Assembly (NCBI RefSeq): GCF_024296865.1
Contig: NZ_CP101134.1
Span: 2,480,001 to 2,544,000, forward strand
Source: Sphingobacterium sp. LZ7M1
GTDB taxonomy: Bacteria > Bacteroidota > Bacteroidia > Sphingobacteriales > Sphingobacteriaceae
Direction of reading: 5' to 3'
Length of the DNA stretch: 64,000 nt
Shown here: positions 54,943 to 63,975 of the stretch, piece after piece
Numbering within the stretch: position 1 is the first letter of the stretch
How the letters are laid out: every line of letters starts with the position of its first letter
Notes under the pieces: model-generated
What the model was told of the DNA's origin: nothing
What the model saw: only the letters and a program-made list of their open reading frames with translations
Databases searched by the model: none
Position numbers and translations under genes: made by a program

Positions 54943-57075
54943 ATGATGATAGATAGAGAAATGGCAAGCAAGTTTATCCCGAGAGATATTAGTTGGTTAA
55001 GTTTTAATGGTCGAGTTTTACAAGAAGCTGCGGATCCAACAGTCCCCTTACATTTAAGAATTAAGTTTTTGGGAATCTTTTCCAATAATCTCGATGAATT
55101 TTTCAGGGTTCGGGTAGCCGCACTAAAAAGGGCAGCTGAAATAAACACGAAGGAGTCCAATGGCTATTTCTACAAAGCTCCAGCGATCATTCTGGAGAAG
55201 ATTACGGAAATCGTGATCAAGCAACAGCGGAAGTTTGACAAGATCTGGAACCAAGTGCAGCGAGAAATGGCCAAACAAAAGGTCTATATCAAGTCTGCAG
55301 AGGACTTAAGTCCTACCCAATTGGAGTTTGTCAAGAATTATTTTGATGAAGAGGTGGAAACCAATATTATTCCTTTGATATTGGATGAGAGTAAGCCTAT
55401 GCCGTACTTAAGGGACAAAAGTCTATACCTAGGGATTGCCATGTATAAAGATGATTGGCAATATGACACCAAATTTGCCATTATCGAACTTCCATCCCGT
55501 CAACTTGGGCGATTTGTAATCTTGCCTTCGGCAAAAAACCAAAAGGACATTATCCTGGTAGAGGATATTGTCAAGGTAAACCTACCGTATATATTCTCCT
55601 ACTTTGGGTTTGATGAGTTTGTGGCAAACACCTTTAAGGTAACCAAAGATGCCGAGTTTGATTTAGATAACGATGTCAACACTTCTTTTGCGGATAAAAT
55701 CAGTAAAGGAATCAAGACCAGAAGGAAGGGTAAACCGACCAGATTTGTTTTCGATCAGGAAATGGACCCTAAGTTATTGGATCTATTGATCAAGAAATTG
55801 AACTTTAGCAAGAAGGACTCCATCATTCCAGGTCAGAAGATCCATAACTTTAAACACTTCATGGATTTCCCAGATGTGTTCAAGTCCTATCAGAAACCGG
55901 AAGAACGCCGATCATTTGAACATCCCGATTTCACGGGGCTGGACCGAGTAACCGACATTATACAGAAGAAAGATGTCCTACTCTCCTTCCCTTACCATGA
56001 GTTCCGTCCGATGATTGATCTATTGCGTGAAGCGGCGATGGATCCCGATGTAAAATCGATCAAGACTACCATCTATAGGATGGCCAGCAATTCCAAGATT
56101 GCCAATGCCCTAGTCAATGCGGCAAGAAATGGCAAGGAAGTTACGGTTATGCTGGAACTACGTGCAAGATTTGATGAAGAGCATAACCTGGAGTGGAAGG
56201 AGCGCTTTGAGATGGAGGGGGTAAAAGTCTTGGTTGGCGTGCCAAACAAGAAAGTACATGCCAAACTTTGTATCATCAAAAAAAGGGTACAGAACAAGAC
56301 CATTCAGTATGGTTTTGTGAGCACGGGCAATATCAATGAAAAGACCGCCAAATTATATGGAGATTATTGCCTGATGACCAGCAACAAGGGTGTAATGGCT
56401 GACATCAACAAGATTTTCAATGCTCTGCAAAAACCGAAGGTCCCAATAGAACAACAGATCCATCACAATAAACATCTGATGATCTGCCCTTTTGATATGA
56501 GATTGCAATTATCGGCCCTGATCGACAAGGAAATTGCAGAGGCAAAGGCAGGAAGGCCAGCACGAATTATCATTAAGATCAATTCGCTGAGTGATAAGGA
56601 ATCTATCAAAAAGATCTATGAGGCTTCTTCTGCGGGAGTTCAGGTGGATTTAATCGTTAGAGGGATATTCTGTGCAGTGAACCAGCGAAAATTTGCAGTT
56701 CCATACAATGCAATAAGCATTGTTGACGAGTTCCTGGAACATGCCCGCGTATTCTATTTTTATGCGGCAGGAAAGGAACTGACCTATATTTCTTCCGCTG
56801 ACCTGATGACCAGAAACCTCGATCATCGTATTGAGGCTGCAGTTAAGATCAGCAGTAAAAAGCTAAAACATGAGCTTTTGGATATGCTCGAAATCCAATT
56901 GCGCGATAATGTCAAGGCTAGGGTCCTGAACAACAAACAGAACAATGAGTATGTCCGCAACGATGACCCAATCTGTAGGTCCCAGATCGAAATCCACAAT
57001 TATTTAAAGGCAAAAACTGATGACCAAGAGATCAAACAAGTGGAAGCCACGGTATTAGAACCCGTAGAAGAATAA
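54943..57075 (+). CDS. ppk1: Polyphosphate kinase 1
   Basis: Reversible synthesis of polyphosphate from ATP. Length 710. Conserved are the opening FIPRDISWLSFNGRVLQEA, the Arg in FRVRVAALKR, the autophosphorylated histidine His439 in KKVHAKLCII, and the second conserved His in HARVFYFYAAG with STADLMTRNLDHR (here SSADLMTRNLDHR). Members have the N, head, C1 and C2 domains. A second in-frame ATG at 54961 (MASKF) is an equally good start. No ppx exopolyphosphatase lies alongside. Confidence 0.96.
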   Translation: MMIDREMASKFIPRDISWLSFNGRVLQEAADPTVPLHLRIKFLGIFSNNLDEFFRVRVAALKRAAEINTKESNGYFYKAPAIILEKITEIVIKQQRKFDKIWNQVQREMAKQKVYIKSAEDLSPTQLEFVKNYFDEEVETNIIPLILDESKPMPYLRDKSLYLGIAMYKDDWQYDTKFAIIELPSRQLGRFVILPSAKNQKDIILVEDIVKVNLPYIFSYFGFDEFVANTFKVTKDAEFDLDNDVNTSFADKISKGIKTRRKGKPTRFVFDQEMDPKLLDLLIKKLNFSKKDSIIPGQKIHNFKHFMDFPDVFKSYQKPEERRSFEHPDFTGLDRVTDIIQKKDVLLSFPYHEFRPMIDLLREAAMDPDVKSIKTTIYRMASNSKIANALVNAARNGKEVTVMLELRARFDEEHNLEWKERFEMEGVKVLVGVPNKKVHAKLCIIKKRVQNKTIQYGFVSTGNINEKTAKLYGDYCLMTSNKGVMADINKIFNALQKPKVPIEQQIHHNKHLMICPFDMRLQLSALIDKEIAEAKAGRPARIIIKINSLSDKESIKKIYEASSAGVQVDLIVRGIFCAVNQRKFAVPYNAISIVDEFLEHARVFYFYAAGKELTYISSADLMTRNLDHRIEAAVKISSKKLKHELLDMLEIQLRDNVKARVLNNKQNNEYVRNDDPICRSQIEIHNYLKAKTDDQEIKQVEATVLEPVEE

Positions 57076-57130
57076 AAGACATTTTTTATTTTGCTAATAT
57101 TTTTAGTATTTTAGTAAAAATATTGGTGAG

Positions 57131-58201
57131 ATGGAAAATGGATTTATTTCAGGGAGAGGTGCGCAAAAGAATATACACAATGTATTTTCTAAGCTTAGTT
57201 ATACACAAGATCATACAGAAGGGATCGATGATTGGGAACAGGATATTCCGAATACCCAGTTTACCATCATCCACCCGAAGACCATAGTCAACAAGGTAAG
57301 CAGTCCTGATGTGGGGATGGAATATTCCGCCAATCCATATCAGGGCTGTGAACATGGTTGCATTTATTGCTATGCAAGAAACTCCCATCAATATTGGGGC
57401 TACAGTGCTGGACTAGATTTTGAAAGCAAGATTTTAGTCAAGTCCAACAGCCCAAAACTGTACCGTGATTTTATAACCCGAAAGAATTGGGACGGAACCC
57501 CTATTTCACTTTCTGGCAACACAGATTGTTACCAACCCTTAGAGCGCAAGTTTAAGCTCACCAGAGCTATCTTAAAAATTTCGCTGGAACATGGTCAACC
57601 TGTAGGGATCATTACCAAAAACAGCCTAGTATTGCGTGATCTGGACATCTTAATGGAGATGGCGCAGAAAAACCTCTGTATGGTCTTTGTTTCCATCAAT
57701 TCCTTGACCAAGGAGACCCGTTCAAAAATGGAACCTCGGACGGCTACTGCCCAACAACGGCTCAAAGTGATCGAAACCCTTTCGAGCAATGGCATCCCTG
57801 TGGGAATCATGTGCGCTCCGGTCATACCTGGCCTTACTGACCATGAAATACCCAAGGTATTAAAAGCAGCTGCTGCTGCAGGTGCACAATGGGCAGGATA
57901 TACCGTGGTCCGCTTAAATGGTGAAATTTCAAAGATCTTTGAAGAATGGCTGAACAAAGCCTATCCAGATCGTGCCAATAAGATTTGGCACAGCATTCAG
58001 GCATGCCATAACGGTAAAGTAAATGATAGTGAATTTGGAAACAGGATGAGAGGTACAGGACAGATTGCTGAAATTATCCGAGATAGTTTCAGACTTCATT
58101 GCAAGAAGAATAAATTGAACCAAAGTATGTTTGAATATGACCTCTCACACTTCAAAAAGCAACAAAATCCCCAATTAAACCTATTTGAAACATTAGGTTA
58201 A
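57131..58201 (+). CDS. PA0069-family radical SAM protein
   Basis: A 356-residue radical SAM enzyme. The [4Fe-4S] cysteines are in GCEHGCIYCYARNSH (about 74-88; CxxxCxxC), following YSANPYQ, which is the signature of the PA0069/SplB-like family. ISLSGNTDCYQPLERKF and CAPVIPGLTDHEIP are further family motifs. Its substrate is unknown; some relatives act in DNA photoproduct or thioether chemistry, but none is established for this branch. It stands alone with 55 bp to ppk1. Confidence 0.93.
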   Translation: MENGFISGRGAQKNIHNVFSKLSYTQDHTEGIDDWEQDIPNTQFTIIHPKTIVNKVSSPDVGMEYSANPYQGCEHGCIYCYARNSHQYWGYSAGLDFESKILVKSNSPKLYRDFITRKNWDGTPISLSGNTDCYQPLERKFKLTRAILKISLEHGQPVGIITKNSLVLRDLDILMEMAQKNLCMVFVSINSLTKETRSKMEPRTATAQQRLKVIETLSSNGIPVGIMCAPVIPGLTDHEIPKVLKAAAAAGAQWAGYTVVRLNGEISKIFEEWLNKAYPDRANKIWHSIQACHNGKVNDSEFGNRMRGTGQIAEIIRDSFRLHCKKNKLNQSMFEYDLSHFKKQQNPQLNLFETLG

Positions 58202-58318
58202 GGAATGTTAAAATTATGTTAAAATAATGTTGTAACAGCTATGTTGCGACCTGCTTGGCATATCCTTTGGACATAGTGTAGCGATAAACTATAGAAAAAC
58301 GATAAAATAATTTGCACT

Positions 58319-58711
58319 ATGAAAAAATCAATGAAATTACTGAGTCTATTGTTTGTGGTATTGTTCGCAGTTTCTGCATGTTCAAAGGACGATGATCCGG
58401 CAGATAACGACATATTTGTGGATGAATACAAAGGAAAAATCAGTTATGTTAACAAAAACGATAGTGAGAAAAACGTACCTTCAACAGATGGTAAAGTAAC
58501 AGTCACCAAAGTTGGTGGTTCTAATTACTCCTTTATCTTTGATAGTGACATTCCAGATATCTTGAATGTTAAGATGCAAAAAGGGGATAACAATAAACTG
58601 TTCTTAGAAGACGGAAAACTTGGACTGATTTCCATTGATGCTGATCAGTTGACAATTGGATACACTACAGATGAAGGAGAAACTTGGACAGCCAATTGTA
58701 AAAGAGACTAA
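58319..58711 (+). CDS. Small lipoprotein, unknown
   Basis: A 130-residue protein with a lipobox signal: MKKSMKLLSLLFVVLFAVSAC, lipidated Cys about 21, followed by an acidic SKDDDPADND spacer, typical of Bacteroidota outer-membrane lipoproteins. The mature part is short strands with a polar face (GKVTVTKVGGSNYSFIFD). No known domain. A strong terminator 35 bp downstream makes it a single-gene transcript. The 117-bp leader holds ATGTTAAAAT twice. Confidence 0.75.
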   Translation: MKKSMKLLSLLFVVLFAVSACSKDDDPADNDIFVDEYKGKISYVNKNDSEKNVPSTDGKVTVTKVGGSNYSFIFDSDIPDILNVKMQKGDNNKLFLEDGKLGLISIDADQLTIGYTTDEGETWTANCKRD

Positions 58712-58741
58712 AACTTCGATATATACAGATTAATTTAACTT

Positions 58742-58773
58742 AAAAAGAGCAATCAGATTGATTGCTCTTTTTT
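58742..58773 (+). terminator. Rho-independent terminator of the lipoprotein gene
   Basis: AGAGCAATC (746-754) / GATTGCTCT (760-768) with A- and T-runs on both sides; it could also end the leftward pseudokinase transcript, whose stop is at 58790. Confidence 0.92.
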
Positions 58774-58789
58774 GTATGAGTAAATGTTA

Positions 58790-59398
58790 TCAGTCTCTTT
58801 TAAGCTTTATCAGTAGGGTAATTTTAAAAAGATTGGAATTGCTATTGATAAAGAGATTGTAATCATCTGCATACTCCAAGAACAACCTACTTTCCAATTG
58901 CTTGACCCTAGGATCATCAGCCTGATTGCTTAGGTAATGGTTTACGCGGTTACTGACCTCTAGACTTAGCTGCTGTGCCTTTACCTTTAACTTTAGTTTC
59001 ATGGGAAAATTCTGCATGCTATTGTATCCATTGATCATTGCATTCTGCACAATCGGAAAAAGCAGCAACGCTGGTATTTTAGCCTCAACATCTTCAATAG
59101 CTATATCTACCATATGGTAATGTTCGGAACTGGAAAGTCCGGCATACAAGTCAATAAATTTTGAGAGCAATTTGCTTTCTTCATCTACCGAGTGTTTGGT
59201 GTTTTTTGAAATGGCCAATACCTCCTGTTGGTATTCCTGGTACTTGCTTTTCAGGATACCATTCTCAGTCGATTGATTGTAATACAACTTCGAAAGTTCC
59301 CTTTCGGTCTGCGCATTCAAAAAACTAAGTTCAGCATCTGAATACAAAAGTTTGTATTCCAGCTCCTTGATGTTTTTTGAATTATTTTTCCAAAACAT
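58790..59398 (-). CDS. LytS-type degenerate histidine kinase (pseudokinase)
   Basis: A 202-residue soluble protein resembling the cytosolic half of LytS/YehU-type kinases. ELSFLNAQT (23-31) aligns with the ELxxLxAQI segment that precedes the phosphoacceptor in active kinases, but the PHFLFN box is absent: TERELSKL follows and the histidine is lost. IPALLLFPIVQNAM (108-121) matches IPPLLLQPLVENAI, with the N-box Glu changed to Gln and the following His lost. LSLEVSN and a final RL with EYADD recall the G-box surroundings, but no GxGL is present. It follows DUF502 by 9 bp in the murF-alr operon. Likely a scaffold or sensor; catalysis is unlikely. Confidence 0.72.
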   Translation of the reverse strand: MFWKNNSKNIKELEYKLLYSDAELSFLNAQTERELSKLYYNQSTENGILKSKYQEYQQEVLAISKNTKHSVDEESKLLSKFIDLYAGLSSSEHYHMVDIAIEDVEAKIPALLLFPIVQNAMINGYNSMQNFPMKLKLKVKAQQLSLEVSNRVNHYLSNQADDPRVKQLESRLFLEYADDYNLFINSNSNLFKITLLIKLKRD

Positions 59399-59407
59399 GG
59401 TTTTCTA

Positions 59408-60034
59408 TTAATTCTGTTCTTTCTTGGACTCCTTTTTACCTTCCAAACCGCTTACCCCTCCAGAAACCACTAATTTCATGGCATCAGTAGCGGAAATATT
59501 CAACTTGGTCACTTTCTCCGAGGAAACAACCACGACCTGTCCGGCTACGGAGTAGGAATAAGGAAAATAAACGATTACTTCACCAGGGAGGTTGATGATA
59601 TGTAAATCTTTCTGGGTCAAGAAACCAATTTTTTTAAGGCCAAATTCGTTTACTTCAACCAAAACAGGTTCATTGAATTTTTTGGCATCGCCCACAAAGG
59701 CTTCCGTAAAATCCTTGATGGAAGAATATAAGGTATTGAACAATGGAATCTTACTGATCGTCCTGCTCAACCAATTCCGGATGGGTGCAGTAACCAATGT
59801 AGTAAAAATAAAACCTATCAATGTCAATAAAAGAATGACCGAGACAATCCCTAATCCTGGTATATAAAGCGGTTTCCCGGTTTCATCAACCAAAAAATGT
59901 TCTGTAATATTTAATGCGCCATCCAATGTCGCCACCAACCAAACGATCACGAAAATCGCTCCGGCAACAGGTGCTACGACCAGTGTTCCTTTAATGAGGT
60001 AATAAAAGAATTGTTGAAAAAATTTAGTTATCAT
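59408..60034 (-). CDS. DUF502 family membrane protein
   Basis: A 208-residue inner-membrane protein with two transmembrane segments at about 13-33 and 62-84 and a conserved soluble domain behind. The features PIRNWLSRTISKIPLFNTLYSS and VIVYFPYSYSVAGQVVVVSSEKV are the DUF502 signatures. Relatives occur in many phyla and in plant COV1 proteins; the biochemical role is unknown. It lies between murF-alr (1 bp upstream) and the pseudokinase gene (9 bp downstream), so it is co-transcribed with a cell-wall enzyme. Confidence 0.92.
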   Translation of the reverse strand: MITKFFQQFFYYLIKGTLVVAPVAGAIFVIVWLVATLDGALNITEHFLVDETGKPLYIPGLGIVSVILLLTLIGFIFTTLVTAPIRNWLSRTISKIPLFNTLYSSIKDFTEAFVGDAKKFNEPVLVEVNEFGLKKIGFLTQKDLHIINLPGEVIVYFPYSYSVAGQVVVVSSEKVTKLNISATDAMKLVVSGGVSGLEGKKESKKEQN

Positions 60035-60035
60035 T

Positions 60036-62471
60036 TTACTCGTAATAATAGACTCGTTTTACTCGACTTGAAATATTGACCAGCAGTTCATATGGAATCG
60101 TACCGATATCGGAGGCTGCTTGCACTATGCTTGGAAAGACCAGGACCTCATCTCCTACCTGAACATTTTGTCCGGTAACATCCAACATGCACATATCCAT
60201 ACAGATATTGCCGACTGTGGGTGCAAGGAAACCATTAATTTGCATTTTTCCAACTGAATTACCAAATCGGCGGGAATAACCATCCGCATAACCGATTTTT
60301 ACCGTAGCGATTTTACTGTCCCTTGATAGAACTCCTTTTCGGTCATAACCAACGGTCTCCCCTGCCGGTAAATTCTTGATCTGGGTCACGGTAGTCTTGA
60401 GACTACTGACCTGTTCAAGGGTAGGCAAATTCTTATCCATATCCACACCGTAAAGCCCTATGCCCAAACGGACCATATCCAAATGGGCCTTTGGCCAACG
60501 GACAATCGCTGAAGTATTGGCTACGTGTTTTATAAAGGTATAGCCCAACCCACTTTCTAATTGCTTTGCTGCAGCTAGATAGGTTGAGATCTGTGATTCG
60601 GTAAAGGGATCTTGGCCTGGATCGCCTGATGCCACTAAATGGGTAAAGAACGACTGCACTTTGACCTGATTTTGACCTTTGAGTTTTTCCAGCACTGCGG
60701 GAATCTCTGAAGGAAAGAAGCCAAGCCTGTGCATTCCGGTATCCAATTTCAGGTGAATCTTGAAATCACTGATATTCTGTTCCTTCAGGAATTCTAAAAA
60801 CTCATCCAGAAAATCCATACTGTAGACTTCGGGTTCAAGATTATGCTGGATCAAGGATTGGAAGGTGTCGCGATCTGGGCTTAAGACCATGATTGGCAAA
60901 GCGATGCCAGCAGTCCTTAATTCTACGCCTTCATCTGCAAAGGCAACGGTCAGGTAATCGACCTTGCTGAATTGCAAGAGATTTGCCACTTCAAAACTTC
61001 CACTGCCATAAGAGAAAGCCTTTACCATGGCCATAAGCTTGACGTTCTTAGGGATCAATGAGCGATATAACATCAGGTTGTTTGAAATTGCATTCAAATT
61101 GATCTCAAGAACCGTCCCATGAGACCTTAAGGCCAACCTTTGTACTACACGTTCGAATTGATATTTTCGCGCACCCTTGATCAGGATACTTTCATTACTG
61201 AGATCCAATTCGGCCAAATGGTCCAGAAATTCTTCAGTACTGGAATAGTCCTTTATGAGATCTATTTCAATATCCTTAAACCATGGGTATCTGTTACCAA
61301 CCCAAATGAACTTTTGGAGTTGGGAAGAATTCAGCAAGGCAATCAGTTTTTGCTGTAATTTTTCACTTTCAGCCAATCCTTCCATTTCAGAAAGGATTAG
61401 CGATTTGCTGCTGTGTTGGTTCTGTTGATTTAAAAACTCCAGGGAAATCTTTAAAGATGCGAGGTCATTGGAATAGGAATCATCGATAATCGAACTATTA
61501 TTGATCCCTTTCTTTAATTGCAGCCGCATTTCAAGTGGCTTAAGGTTTTGGATCCTTTCGACGATGGTCTCTGGATCGTAACCCATAAAATACATGCAAG
61601 CTATACAGCTCATTATGTTTTCGATGGATGCGCGGTCGGTAAAAGGAACCTGGCATATGCAGATAACCTCACCTATCCTGATCTTTAGTTTACTGAGTTG
61701 GCTATGGGTCTCTTCATGGATCAATTGGATCTGATCCATATCCGTTCTTCCCCAGGTTACCAAGCGGATTTTGGGATCGATATCTTCTCTTTCGATATAT
61801 TCAGATCCGGCGACTAAGGTTTCCACCTCGGAAAAAAGTTTCATTTTTTCCTTTAATTTCTCTTGCTTGCTTGAGAAATTCTGGGAATGCGCCACTCCAA
61901 TATTAGTGAAAATTCCAATATTAGGTTGTATCATCTGTTGTAAGCTGGACATTTCACCAGGTTCACTGATTCCAGCTTCAATTAGGGCAAGATCATATTG
62001 TGGTCCCAAGTTCCATAAGGATAATGCGACCCCAAGTTGGGAATTATAGCTTTTGGGACTTTGGTAAACTTTCTTTTCTGGAATCAACAGCTGAAATAAC
62101 CAAGCTTTGACTATAGATTTACCATTACTGCCGGTAATTCCAATTATCGGGTAATGGAATTGCCTTCTATGGTATGAAACCAGTTCTTGCATAAAATGCA
62201 ATACATGATCGACCTGAATGATATTGACATCGTTTTTATCCTCCAGAAAGGCTACGGAATGGGAGACAACGAAGTTACGGATCCCTTTCTTATAGGCATC
62301 TGGAATAAAATCATGACCATCACGAGTGGCTTTTAGGGCAAAGAATAGAGATTCATCAGGATTGTTTACCTTACGGCTATCGTATACTAGTTCGCTGATT
62401 TTAGACGTTAAATCATTTGATATCAAAGGTTTTATATTTAATTCCTCGCAAATAAATTTAATAGTATACAT
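60036..62471 (-). CDS. Bifunctional MurF ligase/alanine racemase
   Basis: An 811-residue fusion typical of Bacteroidota. The N-terminal half is MurF, which adds D-Ala-D-Ala to UDP-MurNAc-tripeptide; its P-loop GITGSNGKSIVK (about 112-123) has Ser where Thr is usual. The C-terminal half (about 450-811) is PLP-dependent alanine racemase, producing D-alanine: the PLP lysine is in MVKAFSYGSG, the catalytic Tyr is probably in GYDRKG, and VGNICMDMCML is the usual segment. The fusion couples D-alanine supply to its use. It heads an operon with DUF502 and the pseudokinase. Confidence 0.94.
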   Translation of the reverse strand: MYTIKFICEELNIKPLISNDLTSKISELVYDSRKVNNPDESLFFALKATRDGHDFIPDAYKKGIRNFVVSHSVAFLEDKNDVNIIQVDHVLHFMQELVSYHRRQFHYPIIGITGSNGKSIVKAWLFQLLIPEKKVYQSPKSYNSQLGVALSLWNLGPQYDLALIEAGISEPGEMSSLQQMIQPNIGIFTNIGVAHSQNFSSKQEKLKEKMKLFSEVETLVAGSEYIEREDIDPKIRLVTWGRTDMDQIQLIHEETHSQLSKLKIRIGEVICICQVPFTDRASIENIMSCIACMYFMGYDPETIVERIQNLKPLEMRLQLKKGINNSSIIDDSYSNDLASLKISLEFLNQQNQHSSKSLILSEMEGLAESEKLQQKLIALLNSSQLQKFIWVGNRYPWFKDIEIDLIKDYSSTEEFLDHLAELDLSNESILIKGARKYQFERVVQRLALRSHGTVLEINLNAISNNLMLYRSLIPKNVKLMAMVKAFSYGSGSFEVANLLQFSKVDYLTVAFADEGVELRTAGIALPIMVLSPDRDTFQSLIQHNLEPEVYSMDFLDEFLEFLKEQNISDFKIHLKLDTGMHRLGFFPSEIPAVLEKLKGQNQVKVQSFFTHLVASGDPGQDPFTESQISTYLAAAKQLESGLGYTFIKHVANTSAIVRWPKAHLDMVRLGIGLYGVDMDKNLPTLEQVSSLKTTVTQIKNLPAGETVGYDRKGVLSRDSKIATVKIGYADGYSRRFGNSVGKMQINGFLAPTVGNICMDMCMLDVTGQNVQVGDEVLVFPSIVQAASDIGTIPYELLVNISSRVKRVYYYE

Positions 62472-62491
62472 GATTCTGCAAATAAAGAACG

Positions 62492-62527
62492 AAGTTCATC
62501 ATTTTTTTTAAAAGTTCATCATTTTTT
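62492..62527. repeat. 20-bp direct duplication before recX
   Basis: AAGTTCATCATTTTTT occurs at 62492-62507 and again at 62512-62527, a 20-bp tandem duplication in the divergent promoter region of murF-alr and recX. Confidence 0.8.
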
Positions 62528-62540
62528 GAAGATTTGCATT

Positions 62541-63032
62541 ATGGATGAGCCTATTAAAAAACAGAGAACCTATACTCCCCTGGAAGCCAAGCGGAAAGCC
62601 GAATCCTATTGTGCCTATCAAGAGCGATCACAACAGGAAGTTCGTGACAAATTATACCAATGGGGTTTACATAGTAAGGATGTTGAAAATATTATCAGCT
62701 ACCTGATTGAAAATAATTTCCTCAATGAGGAGCGTTTTGCGAAGGCCTATGTCCTGGGGAAGTTTAGGATAAAAGGTTGGGGCCGCATCAAGATCATGCA
62801 GGGATTGAAATTGAAACAGGTTTCAGCTCCCTTGATCAAGATTGCGATGAAGGAGATCGACCCGAACGATTATTTTGAGAAATTGAGGTCGATCTTGGTG
62901 AAGAAATCGGCCTTAATTAAAGAGTCAGACTCCTATAAACATAGAAATAAACTCTATCAATATGCCTTGGGCCGAGGGTATGAAAATAATTTGATCTTAG
63001 AGATACTGAAAGACAATGGATTGGGGGATTAA
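62541..63032 (+). CDS. recX: RecX family regulatory protein
   Basis: Inhibitor of RecA filament growth. From the ATG at 62541 (MDEPIKK) it has 163 residues; an in-frame TTG at 62526 is a weaker start. It has the three RecX three-helix repeats: CAYQERSQQEVRDKLYQWGL with YLIENNFLNEERFAKAYV, then WGRIKIMQGLKLKQVS. recA is not adjacent, unlike in many Proteobacteria. It is divergent from murF-alr and is followed by tRNA genes with their own promoter. Confidence 0.93.
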   Translation: MDEPIKKQRTYTPLEAKRKAESYCAYQERSQQEVRDKLYQWGLHSKDVENIISYLIENNFLNEERFAKAYVLGKFRIKGWGRIKIMQGLKLKQVSAPLIKIAMKEIDPNDYFEKLRSILVKKSALIKESDSYKHRNKLYQYALGRGYENNLILEILKDNGLGD

Positions 63033-63054
63033 TGAAATATTTTTGAAAAAATAA

Positions 63055-63085
63055 TTTTAGGATTTCAATTTTCTCTCTATATTTG
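63055..63085 (+). promoter_or_regulatory. Promoter of the tRNA-Gly/tRNA-Leu pair
   Basis: TTTT, 19 bp, then a perfect TATATTTG (63078-63085), 11 bp before the tRNA-Gly 5' end; typical for Bacteroidota tRNA genes. Confidence 0.75.
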
Positions 63086-63096
63086 CACCACGTCAA

Positions 63097-63169
63097 GCGA
63101 AAGTAGCTCAGTTGGTAGAGCACAACCTTGCCAAGGTTGGGGTCGCGAGTTCGAATCTCGTCTTTCGCT
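63097..63169 (+). tRNA. tRNA-Gly (anticodon GCC)
   Basis: A 73-nt cloverleaf. The acceptor stem GCGAAAG pairs with CTTTCGC. The D-arm is AGCTCAGTTGGTAGAGC, the anticodon stem-loop CAACCTTGCCAAGGTTG reads GCC, and the T-arm contains GAGTTCGAATCTC. No encoded CCA. Confidence 0.96.
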
Positions 63170-63174
63170 CAGTT

Positions 63175-63259
63175 GCCTAGGTGGTGGAACTGGTAGACAC
63201 GCAGGACTTAAAATCCTGTTCCCGTTAAGGGAGTGCGGGTTCGATTCCCGCCCTAGGTA
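63175..63259 (+). tRNA. tRNA-Leu (anticodon TAA)
   Basis: An 85-nt class II tRNA with a long variable arm (GTTCCCGTTAAGGGAGT region). The acceptor GCCTAGG pairs with CCTAGGT, including a G-U at 1-72. The anticodon stem-loop AGGACTTAAAATCCT reads TAA, and the T-arm contains GGGTTCGATTCCC. It is 5 bp after tRNA-Gly and probably one transcript with it. Confidence 0.95.
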
Positions 63260-63262
63260 CAG

Positions 63263-63289
63263 AAAAAAGCCGCTTATAGCGGCTTTTTT
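63263..63289 (+). terminator. Rho-independent terminator of the tRNA operon
   Basis: GCCGCT / AGCGGC stem between six A and six T, 3 bp after tRNA-Leu. Confidence 0.93.
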
Positions 63290-63365
63290 AGTATAACAGT
63301 ATTTAGTACTTAGTATTTAGACCTGAACCTGCTATTCTTATTCCTCATATTGTTTATGTAAGATG

Positions 63366-63752
63366 CTAGAATTTTTGCCAGGTCGAGTTGGTAGCTATCC
63401 CCTTCTTTTGCCTGTTCTTTTCGATATTTTCCCAATCCTTATATTCAAAATGTATAGAGTTTTTTAGATAATTGTTCCACCTCCAAAAACATAGCGGATT
63501 AATTTTGTACAGTCGATACAGCTTTTGATTTTCTTTGGCTGGAGATGTTTCTTTTATAAATTGTTTAAAGCCAAACATTGAAAACGCTGGGCTTTTAAAT
63601 GAAAAATGCTGTGTCGTTGTATACGACCCATCTAAGTTAGCATATCTGAAATGCCCCTCATCCAATCGATGAGCGACATACTTATTGATTACAGGTAAAT
63701 TGGGAATCAAGAGAATAGTGACAAGAACTATAACAATTGGTTTCTTTTTCAT
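63366..63752 (-). CDS. Small membrane or exported protein, unknown
   Basis: A 128-residue protein from the ATG at 63752. MKKKPIVIVLVTILLIPNLPVI is either a signal peptide without a clear cleavage site or a single transmembrane anchor. The rest has aromatic, polar segments (FRYANLDGSYTTTQHFSFKS, CFWRWNNYLKNSIHFEYKDW). The sequence is unlike known families. Its region next to tRNAs might indicate an integration hotspot, but nothing else supports that. The codon structure is consistent with a real gene; confidence is moderate. Confidence 0.6.
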   Translation of the reverse strand: MKKKPIVIVLVTILLIPNLPVINKYVAHRLDEGHFRYANLDGSYTTTQHFSFKSPAFSMFGFKQFIKETSPAKENQKLYRLYKINPLCFWRWNNYLKNSIHFEYKDWENIEKNRQKKGIATNSTWQKF

Positions 63753-63882
63753 AGCATTTAATTTAGTTATATAGAGCAATATTAATCGGGGCTTATCATA
63801 CTGTCATTGAAATACCATATAAAATAACGAAAAAGCGCTTATTATATTTTGATTTTGCAATGGAGTATTAACTAATTTTTAA

Positions 63883-63975
63883 ACCTGATAGCTCTACTCT
63901 TGCCTGATCTTCTATCCTTACCTTAGACCTTCTATTGTACCTGAGACCTCTATCTTATCTGATCCTCTTGAGCGT
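63883..63975. repeat. Degenerate tandem repeat of about 19 bp
   Basis: Pyrimidine-rich units beginning (A)CCTGAT or CCTTAGA and containing TCTATC/TCTACT follow one another about five times with unit lengths 18-20 bp. No reading frame of interest. The unit boundaries are imperfect, so the period is approximate. Confidence 0.5.

Noticed and set aside
63097..63779. Integrated element next to the tRNA pair
   Set aside because: No integrase, no tRNA 3'-end duplication and only one small unknown gene nearby, so there is no support for a genomic island.
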